Notes under the pieces: generated by a model
Told to the model about the DNA's origin: nothing
Databases searched by the model: none
What the model saw: the letters and a program-made list of their open reading frames with translations, nothing else
Translations under genes and position numbers: made by a program
Source: an uncultured Vogesella sp.
Lineage (GTDB): Bacteria; Pseudomonadota; Gammaproteobacteria; Burkholderiales; Chromobacteriaceae
Assembly: GCA_946479405.1 (NCBI GenBank)
Contig: CAMLGD010000095.1
Location: 1 to 11,500 of the forward strand
Length of the DNA: 11,500 nucleotides
Direction: 5' to 3'
Shown here: positions 1 to 7,705 of the stretch, piece by piece
How the letters are laid out: every line of letters begins with the position of its first letter
Numbering within the stretch: the first letter of the stretch is position 1

Positions 1-30
1 AGTACTTGATCTGCAAGGCAGCTGAAAAGC

Positions 31-54
31 AAAAAAGGTTGGCCGCGGCCAACC
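31..54 (-). terminator. Intrinsic terminator, GTTGGCCGC palindrome copy 1
   Basis: The perfect palindrome GGTTGGCCGCGGCCAACC occupies 37-54. On the minus strand it is followed by six T residues (A-tract at 31-36), which is the layout of a Rho-independent terminator for leftward transcription. It lies downstream of the ETF-QO terminator at 61-90, so it acts as a second, tandem stop. The plus-strand side has no T-tract, so it probably works in one direction only. The same 18 bases recur at 5326-5343. Confidence 0.75.
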
Positions 55-60
55 TGAGGA

Positions 61-90
61 TAAAACAAAACGCCCGGCTAGTGCCGGGCG
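61..90 (-). terminator. Intrinsic terminator of the ETF-QO gene
   Basis: An 8-bp perfect stem (CGCCCGGC 71-78 and GCCGGGCG 83-90, loop TAGT) is followed on the minus strand by a T-rich tail (TTTTGTTTTA). It starts 7 bases after the ETF-QO stop codon, which is the expected position for the terminator of this transcript. Confidence 0.85.
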
Positions 91-97
91 CTGCTCA

Positions 98-1732
98 TTA
101 CATATTCGGGTAGTTCGGACCACCGCCGCCTTCCGGCGTCACCCAGTTGATGTTCTGGGTCGGGTCCTTGATGTCACAGGTCTTGCAGTGCACACAGTTC
201 TGCGCGTTGATCTGCAGACGCGGCTGGCCTTCGTCGCGGCCGACAATCTCGTACACGCCGGCCGGGCAGTAACGCTGCTCGGGTGCATCGTACTTTTCCA
301 GGTTGATGCGCACCGGTACCGTGGCATCCTTCAGCTTGAGGTGCGGCGGCTGGTCTTCGCTGTGGTTGGTGTTGGAGATGAACACTGACGACAGGCGATC
401 GAAGGTCAGCACACCATCCGGCTTCGGATAGTTGATCGGCGTGCATTCGTCCTTGGACTTCAGACACTCATGATCGTGGTGCTTGTGACGCAGCGTCCAC
501 GGCGCCTTGCCGCGGAACAGGTAAGTATCGATGGCCGAGTAGATCATTGCCGGCCACAGCCCCCAGCGGAACGCCGGGCGAATGTTGCGCACGCTGTGCA
601 GCTCGTCGTGCAGCCAGCTTTGCTTGAACTTGTCGGTGTAGGCTACGGCCTCGATGGTCTGACCTTCTACAGCGACAGCCAGCGCCTCGAACACCGCCTC
701 TGCGGCCAACATGCCGGACTTCATTGCGGTATGGGTGCCCTTGATCTTCGGCACGTTGAGGAAGCCGGCGGTATCACCCACAAGTACACCACCCGGGAAG
801 GTCAGCTTGGGAATGCTCTGCAGGCCCCCCTCGGAAATGGCACGCGCACCATAGGACAGGCGACGACCACCGTCGAACACACCCTTGATGGCCGGGTGGG
901 TCTTGAAGCGCTGGAATTCTTCGTACGGCGACAGGTAGGGGTTCTGGTAATCCAGGCCCACCACGAAGCCGACCACGACCTGATTATTTTCCAGGTGATA
1001 GAGGAAGGAGCCGCCGTAGGTTTTCGGATCCATCGGCCAGCCGGCGGTATGGGTGATCTTGCCCGGCTCGTGCAACTCCGGCTTCACCTCCCACAGTTCC
1101 TTGATACCGATGCCGTAGGTTTGCGGGTCGGCGCCGTCACGCAGCTTGAAGCGCTCGAACAGCGTTTTGGTGAGTGAACCGCGACAGCCTTCGGCAAAGA
1201 TGGTCTGTTTGGCCCACAGTTCGATACCCGGTTCGCCTTCTTCCTCGCCATCCTTGCCGGTGCCGACGTTGCCGGTAGCAACGCCCTTCACCGAACCGTC
1301 AGCGTGGTACAGCACTTCGGCAGCGGCAAAGCCCGGATAGATTTCCACGCCCAGCTCTTCGGCCTGCTGGCCGAGCCAGCGACAGAAGTTGCCCAGGCTG
1401 ATGATGTAGTTGCCCTCGTTATGCATCTGCGGCGGGGTGGGCAGCTGGATGGACTCGGTCTCAGTGAGCAGCAGGAAGCGGTCCTTCTTGGCCGGTGTGT
1501 TGAGCGGCGCGCCCTTTTCCTTCCAGTCCGGGATCAGTTCATTCAGCGTGCGCGGCTCCAACACGGCACCAGACAGGATATGAGCACCGATCTCGGAGCC
1601 TTTTTCCAGCAGACAGACACTGAGTTCCTGGCCTTTTTCCGCAGCCAGCTGCTTGAGGCGAATCGCCGTGGACAGGCCGGAAGGGCCGCCACCGACGATC
1701 ACCACGTCGTATTCCATGTATTCGCGTTCCAC
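98..1732 (-). CDS. Electron-transfer flavoprotein:ubiquinone oxidoreductase (ETF-QO)
   Basis: This 544-residue enzyme takes electrons from reduced ETF, the acceptor for acyl-CoA dehydrogenases, and passes them to ubiquinone at the inner membrane. Visible features are an N-terminal FAD-binding motif ([12 protein letters not shown], about residues 10-21) and a C-terminal 4Fe-4S site formed by Cys489 (YCPAGVYE) and Cys513, Cys516 and Cys519 (CVHCKTC). The length matches the bacterial family. The start is a GTG at 1732: AAGGAG (1738-1743) lies 5 bases upstream, whereas the next ATG (1717) is 20 bases away. It sits 81 bases after the CoA-transferase gene with no terminator between them, so the two are probably co-transcribed. 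With gcdH nearby, it supplies the electron outlet for glutaryl-CoA oxidation, although it serves all ETF-linked dehydrogenases. The identification is secure. Confidence 0.96.
   Translation of the reverse strand: MEREYMEYDVVIVGGGPSGLSTAIRLKQLAAEKGQELSVCLLEKGSEIGAHILSGAVLEPRTLNELIPDWKEKGAPLNTPAKKDRFLLLTETESIQLPTPPQMHNEGNYIISLGNFCRWLGQQAEELGVEIYPGFAAAEVLYHADGSVKGVATGNVGTGKDGEEEGEPGIELWAKQTIFAEGCRGSLTKTLFERFKLRDGADPQTYGIGIKELWEVKPELHEPGKITHTAGWPMDPKTYGGSFLYHLENNQVVVGFVVGLDYQNPYLSPYEEFQRFKTHPAIKGVFDGGRRLSYGARAISEGGLQSIPKLTFPGGVLVGDTAGFLNVPKIKGTHTAMKSGMLAAEAVFEALAVAVEGQTIEAVAYTDKFKQSWLHDELHSVRNIRPAFRWGLWPAMIYSAIDTYLFRGKAPWTLRHKHHDHECLKSKDECTPINYPKPDGVLTFDRLSSVFISNTNHSEDQPPHLKLKDATVPVRINLEKYDAPEQRYCPAGVYEIVGRDEGQPRLQINAQNCVHCKTCDIKDPTQNINWVTPEGGGGPNYPNM
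702..710 (-). repeat. GTTGGCCGC motif copy (candidate uptake sequence)
   Basis: The word GTTGGCCGCA lies inside the ETF-QO gene, read as TTG GCC GCA in the Met-Leu-Ala-Ala-Glu segment. Confidence 0.5.
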
Positions 1733-1737
1733 CGCTA

Positions 1738-1743
1738 CTCCTT
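1738..1743 (-). promoter_or_regulatory. Ribosome binding site that decides the GTG start of ETF-QO
   Basis: AAGGAG on the minus strand, 5 bases before the GTG at 1732. It is part of a 10-base block (ACTCCTTATG on the plus strand, 1737-1746) that also occurs before the CoA-transferase gene at 3014-3023. Confidence 0.75.
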
Positions 1744-1813
1744 ATGCGCCGTATCGGGACAGATCGCCCAATAATGCAATGGTTGCCGCAATGCGTCAAA
1801 ATCAAACGAGCGT

Positions 1814-3007
1814 TTAAACGGTGCCATCGGCTTTCAGTTGTGCAATCGCCGCACTGTCGTAGCCCAGCGACGCCAGCACCGTATCGGTGTGCTCGCCTAG
1901 CTTCGGCGGTGCCACCTCGTAACGCGGCGGGGTGCCGGACATCTTGATCGGGCACGCCACCAGCGGCACATCCTGGCCAGCGCTGTCTTTAAGATGAATT
2001 TCCATCTGCCGATGCTTGATTTGCGGATCGGCAAAAGCCTCATCCACGGTATTGATCGGGCCACACGGCACACCAGCCGCATCCAGCAGCTTCAGCCACT
2101 CGTCGCGGGTCTTGGCCAGGAAGGCTGCGGCCAACTGCGGCACCAGTTCGCCACGGTTGCGCACACGCTGCGGATTGGTAGCAAAGCGCTCGTCGGCACC
2201 CAGTACCGGCAGCCCCACAACCTCGCACACCGCGCGGAACTGCTTGTCGTTGCCGCAGGCGAGAATGAAATGGCTGTCGCCGCCGGTCTTGAACACCTGA
2301 TAAGGCACGATATTGGGATGGGCATTGCCCAGCCGCGGCGGCACTTCGTGGCCGATCAGCCAGTTCATGTTGACGTTAGCCAGCATCGCCAGCGAGCAAT
2401 CAAACAACGCCATATCGATGTACTGCCCTTCGCCGGTACGGCCGCGGGCGATCAGTGCTGCCTGTACCGCGTTGGCCGCATACAGGCCGGTGAACAGGTC
2501 GGTGACCGCCACGCCCACCTTGTGCGGCTCGCCGTCGGCCGGGCCGGTAATACTCATCAGGCCGGACATGCCCTGCACGATGTAGTCGTAGCCCGGCAGT
2601 TCGGCATAGGGCCCGTCCTGGCCAAAACCGGTGATGGAGCAGTACACCAGCCGCGAATTCACCTGGCGCAGGCTGTCGTAGTCGAGGCCGTATTTCTTCA
2701 GCCCGCCTACCTTGTAGTTTTCCAGCAGCACGTCGGCCTGTGCGGCCAACTTGCGCACGATCTCCTGACCGGCGGCGGTGGTGATGTCCACCGTCAGAGA
2801 TTGCTTGCCGCGGTTGGCGGCCAGGTAATAGGCGGCGGTGCCGTCCGCCAGACTGGGCGGTGCCCACTGCCGGGTATCGTCGCCGCTGCCCGGACGCTCC
2901 ACCTTGATGACTTCGGCGCCAAGATCGGCCAGCAGTTGACCGGTCCACGGCCCGGCCAGTACGCGGGTGAGATCCAGCACCTTGATTCCGGACAGAGCTC
3001 CAGACAT
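1814..3007 (-). CDS. CaiB/BaiF family III CoA-transferase, probable glutarate CoA-transferase
   Basis: This 397-residue protein should move coenzyme A between acyl groups through an aspartyl-CoA intermediate. Family features are the N-terminal segment IKVLDLTRVLAGPW (residues 8-21), VLLENYKVGGLKKYGLDY (93-110), GPYAELPGYD (132-141) and Asp170 in VAVTDLFTG, which corresponds to the catalytic Asp169 of formyl-CoA transferase. The start is the ATG at 3007, with AAGGAG 7 bases upstream. An open frame extends to 3172, but it would run through the gcdH terminator and has no family similarity. Proximity to gcdH parallels the Pseudomonas gcdG-gcdH pair and the human SUGCT function, so a succinyl-CoA:glutarate CoA-transferase role is likely but inferred from context. 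The family is secure and the substrate is not. Confidence 0.93.
   Translation of the reverse strand: MSGALSGIKVLDLTRVLAGPWTGQLLADLGAEVIKVERPGSGDDTRQWAPPSLADGTAAYYLAANRGKQSLTVDITTAAGQEIVRKLAAQADVLLENYKVGGLKKYGLDYDSLRQVNSRLVYCSITGFGQDGPYAELPGYDYIVQGMSGLMSITGPADGEPHKVGVAVTDLFTGLYAANAVQAALIARGRTGEGQYIDMALFDCSLAMLANVNMNWLIGHEVPPRLGNAHPNIVPYQVFKTGGDSHFILACGNDKQFRAVCEVVGLPVLGADERFATNPQRVRNRGELVPQLAAAFLAKTRDEWLKLLDAAGVPCGPINTVDEAFADPQIKHRQMEIHLKDSAGQDVPLVACPIKMSGTPPRYEVAPPKLGEHTDTVLASLGYDSAAIAQLKADGTV
2127..2135 (-). repeat. GTTGGCCGC motif copy (candidate uptake sequence)
   Basis: GTTGGCCGCA inside the CoA-transferase gene, read as TTG GCC GCA (Leu-Ala-Ala in PQLAAAF). Confidence 0.5.
2471..2479 (+). 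repeat. GTTGGCCGC motif copy (candidate uptake sequence)
   Basis: GTTGGCCGCA on the plus strand, opposite to the coding direction of the CoA-transferase. The gene reads it as GCG GCC AAC (Ala-Ala-Asn). Confidence 0.5.
2742..2750 (-). repeat. GTTGGCCGC motif copy (candidate uptake sequence)
   Basis: GTTGGCCGCA inside the CoA-transferase gene, again read as TTG GCC GCA (Leu-Ala-Ala in RKLAAQ). Confidence 0.5.
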
Positions 3008-3031
3008 AACGCCACTCCTTATGTGTTCGAT

Positions 3032-3040
3032 GTTGGCCGC
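3032..3040 (+). repeat. GTTGGCCGC motif copy in the CoA-transferase leader
   Basis: GTTGGCCGCA in non-coding DNA, about 25 bases upstream of the CoA-transferase start codon. This single copy is outside any accepted gene, so codon use cannot explain it. Confidence 0.5.
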
Positions 3041-3050
3041 AACGGCCGGA

Positions 3051-3086
3051 TATCCATGCCGCTGGGTGGGCCCACCGGCATGGATA
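3051..3086. repeat. Long inverted repeat between the gcdH terminator and the CoA-transferase gene
   Basis: Two perfect 11-bp arms, TATCCATGCCG (3051-3061) and CGGCATGGATA (3076-3086), flank 14 bases that contain the palindrome GTGGGCCCAC (3066-3075). There is no T-tract, so it is not an ordinary terminator. It lies 44 bases upstream of the CoA-transferase start codon, where an operator or an mRNA leader hairpin would be expected. Its function is unknown. Confidence 0.6.
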
Positions 3087-3089
3087 CAG

Positions 3090-3117
3090 AAAAAAAGCGG
3101 CCCGGTCGCACCGGGCC
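3090..3117 (-). terminator. Intrinsic terminator of gcdH
   Basis: A perfect 8-bp stem (GGCCCGGT 3099-3106 and ACCGGGCC 3110-3117) with a 3-base loop is followed on the minus strand, after GC, by six T residues (A-tract 3091-3096). It lies 59 bases after the gcdH stop and separates gcdH from the CoA-transferase, so the downstream pair needs its own promoter or relies on read-through. Confidence 0.85.
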
Positions 3118-3176
3118 TCAAGGACAGACAGGAACCAACATCCCGCCGGGGTGGAGGCCGCCGGCGGAACATTACA

Positions 3177-4364
3177 TCAGGCGAATGCCTGAATACCGGT
3201 CTGGGCTCGGCCCAGAATCAGGGCATGCACGTCGTGCGTACCCTCGTAGGTGTTAACGGCTTCCAGGTTCATCACGTGACGGATGATGTGGAATTCATCG
3301 CTGATACCGTTGCCGCCGTGCATGTCGCGGGCGATACGGGCAATGTCCAGCGCCTTGCCGCAGTTGTTGCGCTTGATCAGGCTGATCATTTCCGGCGCGG
3401 CGCGGCCTTCGTCCATCAGGCGGCCGACGCGCAGCGCGGCCTGCAGGCCCAGGCTGATTTCGGTCTGCATATTGGCCAGCTTCAGCTGCACCAGCTGGGT
3501 AGCGGCCAGCGGACGGTTGAACTGCTTGCGATCCAGCGTGTACTGGCGGGCACCTTGCCAGCAGAATTCGGCAGCACCCATCGCGCCCCAGGCGATACCG
3601 TAACGGGCCTTGTTCAGGCAGCCGAACGGGCCTTTCAGACCGCGGATGTCCGGGAAAGCGTTTTCTTCCGGTACGAACACGTCGTCCATCACGATTTCAC
3701 CGGTGATGGAGGCGCGCAGCGAGAACTTGCCTTCGATCTTCGGTGCCGACAGACCCTTCATGCCTTTTTCCAGCACGAAGCCGCGGATCTCGCCTTCGTC
3801 GTCCTTGGCCCACACCACGAACACGTCGGCGATCGGGCTGTTGGTGATCCACATCTTGCTGCCTTTGAGGATGTAACCACCGTCGGTCTTGCGGGCGCGG
3901 GTCTTCATGCCAGCCGGGTCGGAGCCAGCATCCGGCTCGGTCAGACCGAAACAGCCCACCCATTCGCCGGTCGCCAGCTTGGGCAGGAACTTGTCTTTCT
4001 GCACCTCGGTACCGTAAGCCCAGATCGGGTGCATCACCAGGCTGGACTGTACCGACATGGCAGAGCGGTAGCCGGAATCGACACGCTCCACTTCACGGGC
4101 GATCAGGCCGTAGGCCACGTGCGACAGCCCGGCGCAACCGTGGGTGTCGATAGTGCAGCCCAGCAGGCCCAGCTCGCCCATCTCGCTCATGATTTCGCGG
4201 TCGAAGCGTTCCTCGCGGTTGGCAGTCAGCACGCGCGGCAGCAGTTGCTCCTGACAGTAGGCGTAGGCGGTCTCGCGCACCATACGTTCTTCGTCGGTGA
4301 GCTGATCGTTAAGCAGAAGGGCATCGTCCCAAGCGAAAGGGGCACGAGCGGAAGTGGCAGCCAT
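3177..4364 (-). CDS. gcdH: Glutaryl-CoA dehydrogenase
   Basis: This 395-residue FAD enzyme of the acyl-CoA dehydrogenase family oxidises and decarboxylates glutaryl-CoA to crotonyl-CoA and CO2 and gives its electrons to ETF. Key features are Arg100 in the [15 protein letters not shown] segment (glutarate-carboxylate binding in this subfamily), the signature [13 protein letters not shown] (138-150), KMWITNSP (170-177) and the catalytic base Glu374 in [12 protein letters not shown]. This C-terminal motif separates GcdH from straight-chain acyl-CoA dehydrogenases. The ATG start has AAGGAGA 6 bases upstream. It is divergent from an IclR-type regulator, with a palindromic operator candidate 21-35 bases before its start codon. 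It acts in lysine, hydroxylysine and tryptophan-derived glutarate breakdown, together with the CoA-transferase and ETF-QO genes downstream. Confidence 0.97.
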   Translation of the reverse strand: MAATSARAPFAWDDALLLNDQLTDEERMVRETAYAYCQEQLLPRVLTANREERFDREIMSEMGELGLLGCTIDTHGCAGLSHVAYGLIAREVERVDSGYRSAMSVQSSLVMHPIWAYGTEVQKDKFLPKLATGEWVGCFGLTEPDAGSDPAGMKTRARKTDGGYILKGSKMWITNSPIADVFVVWAKDDEGEIRGFVLEKGMKGLSAPKIEGKFSLRASITGEIVMDDVFVPEENAFPDIRGLKGPFGCLNKARYGIAWGAMGAAEFCWQGARQYTLDRKQFNRPLAATQLVQLKLANMQTEISLGLQAALRVGRLMDEGRAAPEMISLIKRNNCGKALDIARIARDMHGGNGISDEFHIIRHVMNLEAVNTYEGTHDVHALILGRAQTGIQAFA

Positions 4365-4384
4365 TGCGTTTCTCCTTTGTACTG

Positions 4385-4399
4385 TTCCGCTTTGCGGAA
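4385..4399. promoter_or_regulatory. Candidate IclR-type operator between gcdH and iclR
   Basis: TTCCGCTTTGCGGAA is a perfect inverted repeat with 6-bp arms and a 3-base spacer, 15 bp in all. Several IclR-family regulators bind palindromes of this size next to their own gene. It sits just upstream of the gcdH ribosome binding site. TTTACA further upstream on the minus strand could be a -35 box, which would place the repeat downstream of the transcription start and fit repression. The promoter reading is weak; the palindrome itself is certain. Confidence 0.6.
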
Positions 4400-4511
4400 T
4401 TCAGTTCTACAATGCAAAATAGACTAACAAGCAGATTGACCGCTGTAAAGTTTTTTTCTTGGACCCCGGCAAGGCCTGCTCTATTCTTGCCACTCTGTTG
4501 AGAGGAAACCG

Positions 4512-5303
4512 TTGACGATGTCGTTGCTACCGCAAGAAGACGAAGAAAAGGACCGCCTGTTCGTGGTGGCGCTGGCACGCGGCTTGCGCGTGCTGGCAGC
4601 GTTCCAGCCGGGGGAAAGCGCGCTGTCCAACCAGATACTGGCGCAGCGCACCGGACTGCCCAAGTCCACCGTGTCGCGTCTGACTTACACCCTGACCAAG
4701 CTGGGCTATCTGTCGCAGGATAGTGAAACCGGCTACTACCGCCTGGGTCTGGCCGTACTGGCGCTGGGTTCGGCAGTGCTGGGCAGTTACGATATCCGCC
4801 GCATTGCGGCACCGCTGATGCGCGAGTTTGCGCTCAAGCACACCATCTCCGTCAGCCTGGGCATGCGTGACGGCAGCGATATCGTGTACCTGGAAAGCTG
4901 TCGCAGCCAGGCACGGGTGTCGGTACAGCTCACCATCGGCTCGCGCGTACCGCTGGCCAGCACCGCCATCGGTCGTGCCTGTTATGCCGCGCTAAGTAAC
5001 AGCGAGCGCGCGCAGCTGGATGGCGAACTGGCCGCACGTTACGGCAAGGATTGGCCGCCACTGCAGGAGCGGCTGGAGCAGGCACGCCAGCAATATCTGC
5101 AGCGCGGCTACAGCGAATCGTTCGGCGAGTTCGAACGCGACGTGATGGCGGTGGGCGTGGCGCTGCCCTCGCCCGCCCCCGGCATGCCGGCACTGTGCCT
5201 GAATGCCAGCGGCCCGGCGTTTGCTTTCAGCCCGGAGCTGATGCGCAGCCAGATCGCCCCGGCACTGATGCAATTGGCACGGCAACTGGTGCCCGGCCAC
5301 TAG
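4512..5303 (+). CDS. IclR-family transcriptional regulator, probable regulator of gcdH
   Basis: This 263-residue protein has an N-terminal winged helix-turn-helix (about residues 37-80: SNQILAQRTGLPKSTVSRLTYTL, then a wing ending GYYRLG) and a C-terminal IclR effector-binding domain (about 90-260). Typical segments include SLGMRDGSDIVYLE and GSRVPLASTAIGRA. The start could be TTG at 4512 (AGAGGA 5 bases upstream) or ATG at 4518 (11 bases); the two differ by two residues. It is transcribed away from gcdH, with a palindrome in the shared gap, so control of gcdH and itself is likely. The ligand may be glutarate or a related acid, but the sequence does not show this. It ends at a bidirectional terminator. 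Confidence 0.93.
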   Translation: MTMSLLPQEDEEKDRLFVVALARGLRVLAAFQPGESALSNQILAQRTGLPKSTVSRLTYTLTKLGYLSQDSETGYYRLGLAVLALGSAVLGSYDIRRIAAPLMREFALKHTISVSLGMRDGSDIVYLESCRSQARVSVQLTIGSRVPLASTAIGRACYAALSNSERAQLDGELAARYGKDWPPLQERLEQARQQYLQRGYSESFGEFERDVMAVGVALPSPAPGMPALCLNASGPAFAFSPELMRSQIAPALMQLARQLVPGH

Positions 5304-5321
5304 ACAGCCGGCCACAATGAC

Positions 5322-5349
5322 AAAAGGTTGGCCGCGGCCAACCTTTTTT
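5322..5349. terminator. Bidirectional terminator between iclR and the CBS-domain gene, palindrome copy 2
   Basis: The 18-bp palindrome GGTTGGCCGCGGCCAACC (5326-5343) has four A residues on its left and six T residues on its right, so both strands carry stem plus U-tract. It lies 22 bases after the iclR stop and 29 bases after the stop of the convergent CBS-domain gene. The stem is identical to the terminator at 37-54 and contains GTTGGCCGC on both strands. Confidence 0.88.
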
Positions 5350-5372
5350 GTTTTTGCACCCCACGGCCGGCA

Positions 5373-5801
5373 TCAGGCGCGGATGTAATTCACCAGCTGG
5401 TCGATCACGAACTGCTGCTCGTCGATGGTGGCGCGCACCAGATCGCCGATCGACAGCAGGCCCAGCACCTTGTCGGCCTCCAGCACCGGCAGGTGACGGA
5501 AACGCTTGTCCGTCATCAGCGCCATGCACTCGGCTACCGATTGCTCCGGCGTCACGTACATCACCTTGCTGGTCATGATGTCGCGCACCTTGGTGCCGGC
5601 CGAGGTGCGGCCCTGCAGCACGATGCGCCGTGCGTAATCACGCTCGGAGAAAATCCCCAGCACATCGCCCATGTCCATCACCAGCACGGCGCCGATATCG
5701 TGCTCGGCCATGATCTGCAATGCCTGGAACACCGTGGCGTCCGGCCCGACCGTGATCAGACCACTTCGTTTGTGCTGCAACAACTGTCGCACTGTCTGCA
5801 T
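5373..5801 (-). CDS. Tandem CBS-domain protein
   Basis: This 142-residue soluble protein is built almost entirely from two CBS domains (about residues 8-65 and 75-130), a Bateman module that usually binds adenine nucleotides or S-adenosylmethionine. The first domain contains LVMDMGDVLGIFSERDYARRI and the second contains MTDKRFRHLPVLEADKVLGLLSIGDLVR. There is no fused enzyme, transporter or DNA-binding domain, so it belongs to the stand-alone CBS proteins, whose partners are mostly unknown. The ATG start follows a purine-rich GAGGGGAGGG. It is monocistronic: convergent to iclR across a shared terminator and separated from argB by the argB terminator. TATAGT at 5856-5861 on the minus strand might be its -10 box, but no convincing -35 was seen. 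The ligand cannot be told from sequence. Confidence 0.93.
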   Translation of the reverse strand: MQTVRQLLQHKRSGLITVGPDATVFQALQIMAEHDIGAVLVMDMGDVLGIFSERDYARRIVLQGRTSAGTKVRDIMTSKVMYVTPEQSVAECMALMTDKRFRHLPVLEADKVLGLLSIGDLVRATIDEQQFVIDQLVNYIRA

Positions 5802-5925
5802 GCCACCCTCCCCTCTTCAGGACAAGACTAGTCAACGCCGGCAAGCGGCCCTAACACTATAGACAGCATCCGCGCCGGGCTACAGGAAAAACACTGCGTC
5901 CCGGCTCCGCCGGCCAGCGGCATGC

Positions 5926-5951
5926 AAAAGGGCCGCCCATGGCGGCCCTTT
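5926..5951 (-). terminator. Intrinsic terminator of argB
   Basis: A perfect 11-bp inverted repeat (AAAGGGCCGCC 5927-5937 and GGCGGCCCTTT 5941-5951) with a 3-base loop is followed on the minus strand by T residues. It lies 19 bases after the argB stop codon. The plus-strand T-run is short, so it is probably weak in that direction. Confidence 0.82.
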
Positions 5952-5970
5952 GCGACGACAGCAACCAGTC

Positions 5971-6909
<939 letters not shown>

Positions 6910-6926
6910 CTACCCAAGCATTTTAG

Positions 6927-6999
6927 TGAATATTGATTTATTAATTGCCAGCATTTGAGTCATTACCCTAAAGTGCCGCGATTACTGAACCAATATTCA
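6927..6999. promoter_or_regulatory. Divergent argB/tetR control region with inverted repeats
   Basis: This AT-rich gap lies between two divergent genes. It holds a separated perfect inverted repeat, TGAATATTG (6927-6935) and CAATATTCA (6991-6999). A closer imperfect palindrome, CTGAA-6 bases-TTCAG (6985-7000), ends 9 bases before the tetR start. Either could be the TetR operator. TAGAAT on the minus strand just left of 6920 could be the argB -10 box. These are proposals from pattern only. Confidence 0.35.
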
Positions 7000-7009
7000 G
7001 AGACACGCC

Positions 7010-7663
7010 ATGAGCCAGGAACCCCGCTGCCCGATCGCCCGCTGGCGCCGCCGCAAGGAAGTGCGCCCGGCCGAGATCCTCGATGCCGCACTACAGCTGT
7101 TTGTCGACAAGGGCTTCAAGGCCACCAAGATGGAAGACATCGCCAAGGCCGCCGGCGTCACCAAGGGCACGCCCTATCTGTACTTCGAGAACAAGGAAGA
7201 CATCTTCAAGGCGGTGGTGCGCGACAACCTGGTCACCCGGCTGGCGGACCTCGCGGAACTGGCGGCGCAGTTCGACGGCAGCAGCGCCGAGCTGCTGCGG
7301 CTGATGATGCGGCGCTGGTGGCAGCAGGTCGGCGAATCGCCACTGGCCGGCATCTGCAAGCTGATGTTTGCCGAAGCCACCAACTTTCCCGAGCTGGCGC
7401 GCTTCTACCACCGCGAAGTGATCGAACCCAGCCACCAGGTGCTGCTGCGGGTGCTGGAACGCGGCGTGGCCAGCGGCGAATTCCGCCCGATGCCCGCCCA
7501 CGCAGTGGTGGACACCCTGGTGGCGCCGATGCTGCTGAGCATGACCTGGCAGTGCTCGCTGGGCCGCGTCATCGAAGACAGCCTGCACCGCAGCCTGCCG
7601 CCGCTGGAATACCTGGAAATCGCGCTGGACCTGATGCTGAACGGGCTCAAAGCCCGCGACTAG
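7010..7663 (+). CDS. TetR/AcrR-family transcriptional regulator of the efflux operon
   Basis: This 217-residue DNA-binding protein has a TetR N-terminal domain (about residues 22-70: EILDAALQLFVDKGF, then the recognition region MEDIAKAAGVTKGTPYLYF and NKEDIFKAVV). The C-terminal ligand domain resembles that of AefR-type members (a general impression, not a computed match). The ATG at 7010 is preceded only by a weak GAGA ribosome site; no better start fits the domain boundary. It stops 42 bases before the membrane-fusion gene and reads in the same direction, so it is probably the first gene of the tetR-adaptor-pump operon. As is usual in this family, it likely represses its own operon and is released by a pump substrate. 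The ligand is unknown. Confidence 0.94.
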   Translation: MSQEPRCPIARWRRRKEVRPAEILDAALQLFVDKGFKATKMEDIAKAAGVTKGTPYLYFENKEDIFKAVVRDNLVTRLADLAELAAQFDGSSAELLRLMMRRWWQQVGESPLAGICKLMFAEATNFPELARFYHREVIEPSHQVLLRVLERGVASGEFRPMPAHAVVDTLVAPMLLSMTWQCSLGRVIEDSLHRSLPPLEYLEIALDLMLNGLKARD

Positions 7664-7705
7664 GCCGCCCACGCACACAATAACAAGACGCACGAGGAAT
7701 TCGAC

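Noticed and set aside
3132..3168. CCGCCGG/CCGGCGG hairpin just after the gcdH stop
   Set aside because: It has no T-tract and the true terminator lies right behind it; such GC hairpins arise easily in this base composition.
3008..3172. N-terminal extension of the CoA-transferase by 55 residues
   Set aside because: It would start upstream of the gcdH terminator, include the inverted repeat and lack family similarity. The ATG at 3007 has a strong ribosome site.
1994..3256. A 420-codon plus-strand frame over the CoA-transferase gene
   Set aside because: Composition is shadow-like, and it crosses the terminator and inverted repeat at 3051-3117.
2967..4427. A 486-codon plus-strand frame over gcdH
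   Set aside because: It is antisense to gcdH, spans the gcdH terminator and promoter region, and has no recognisable domain.
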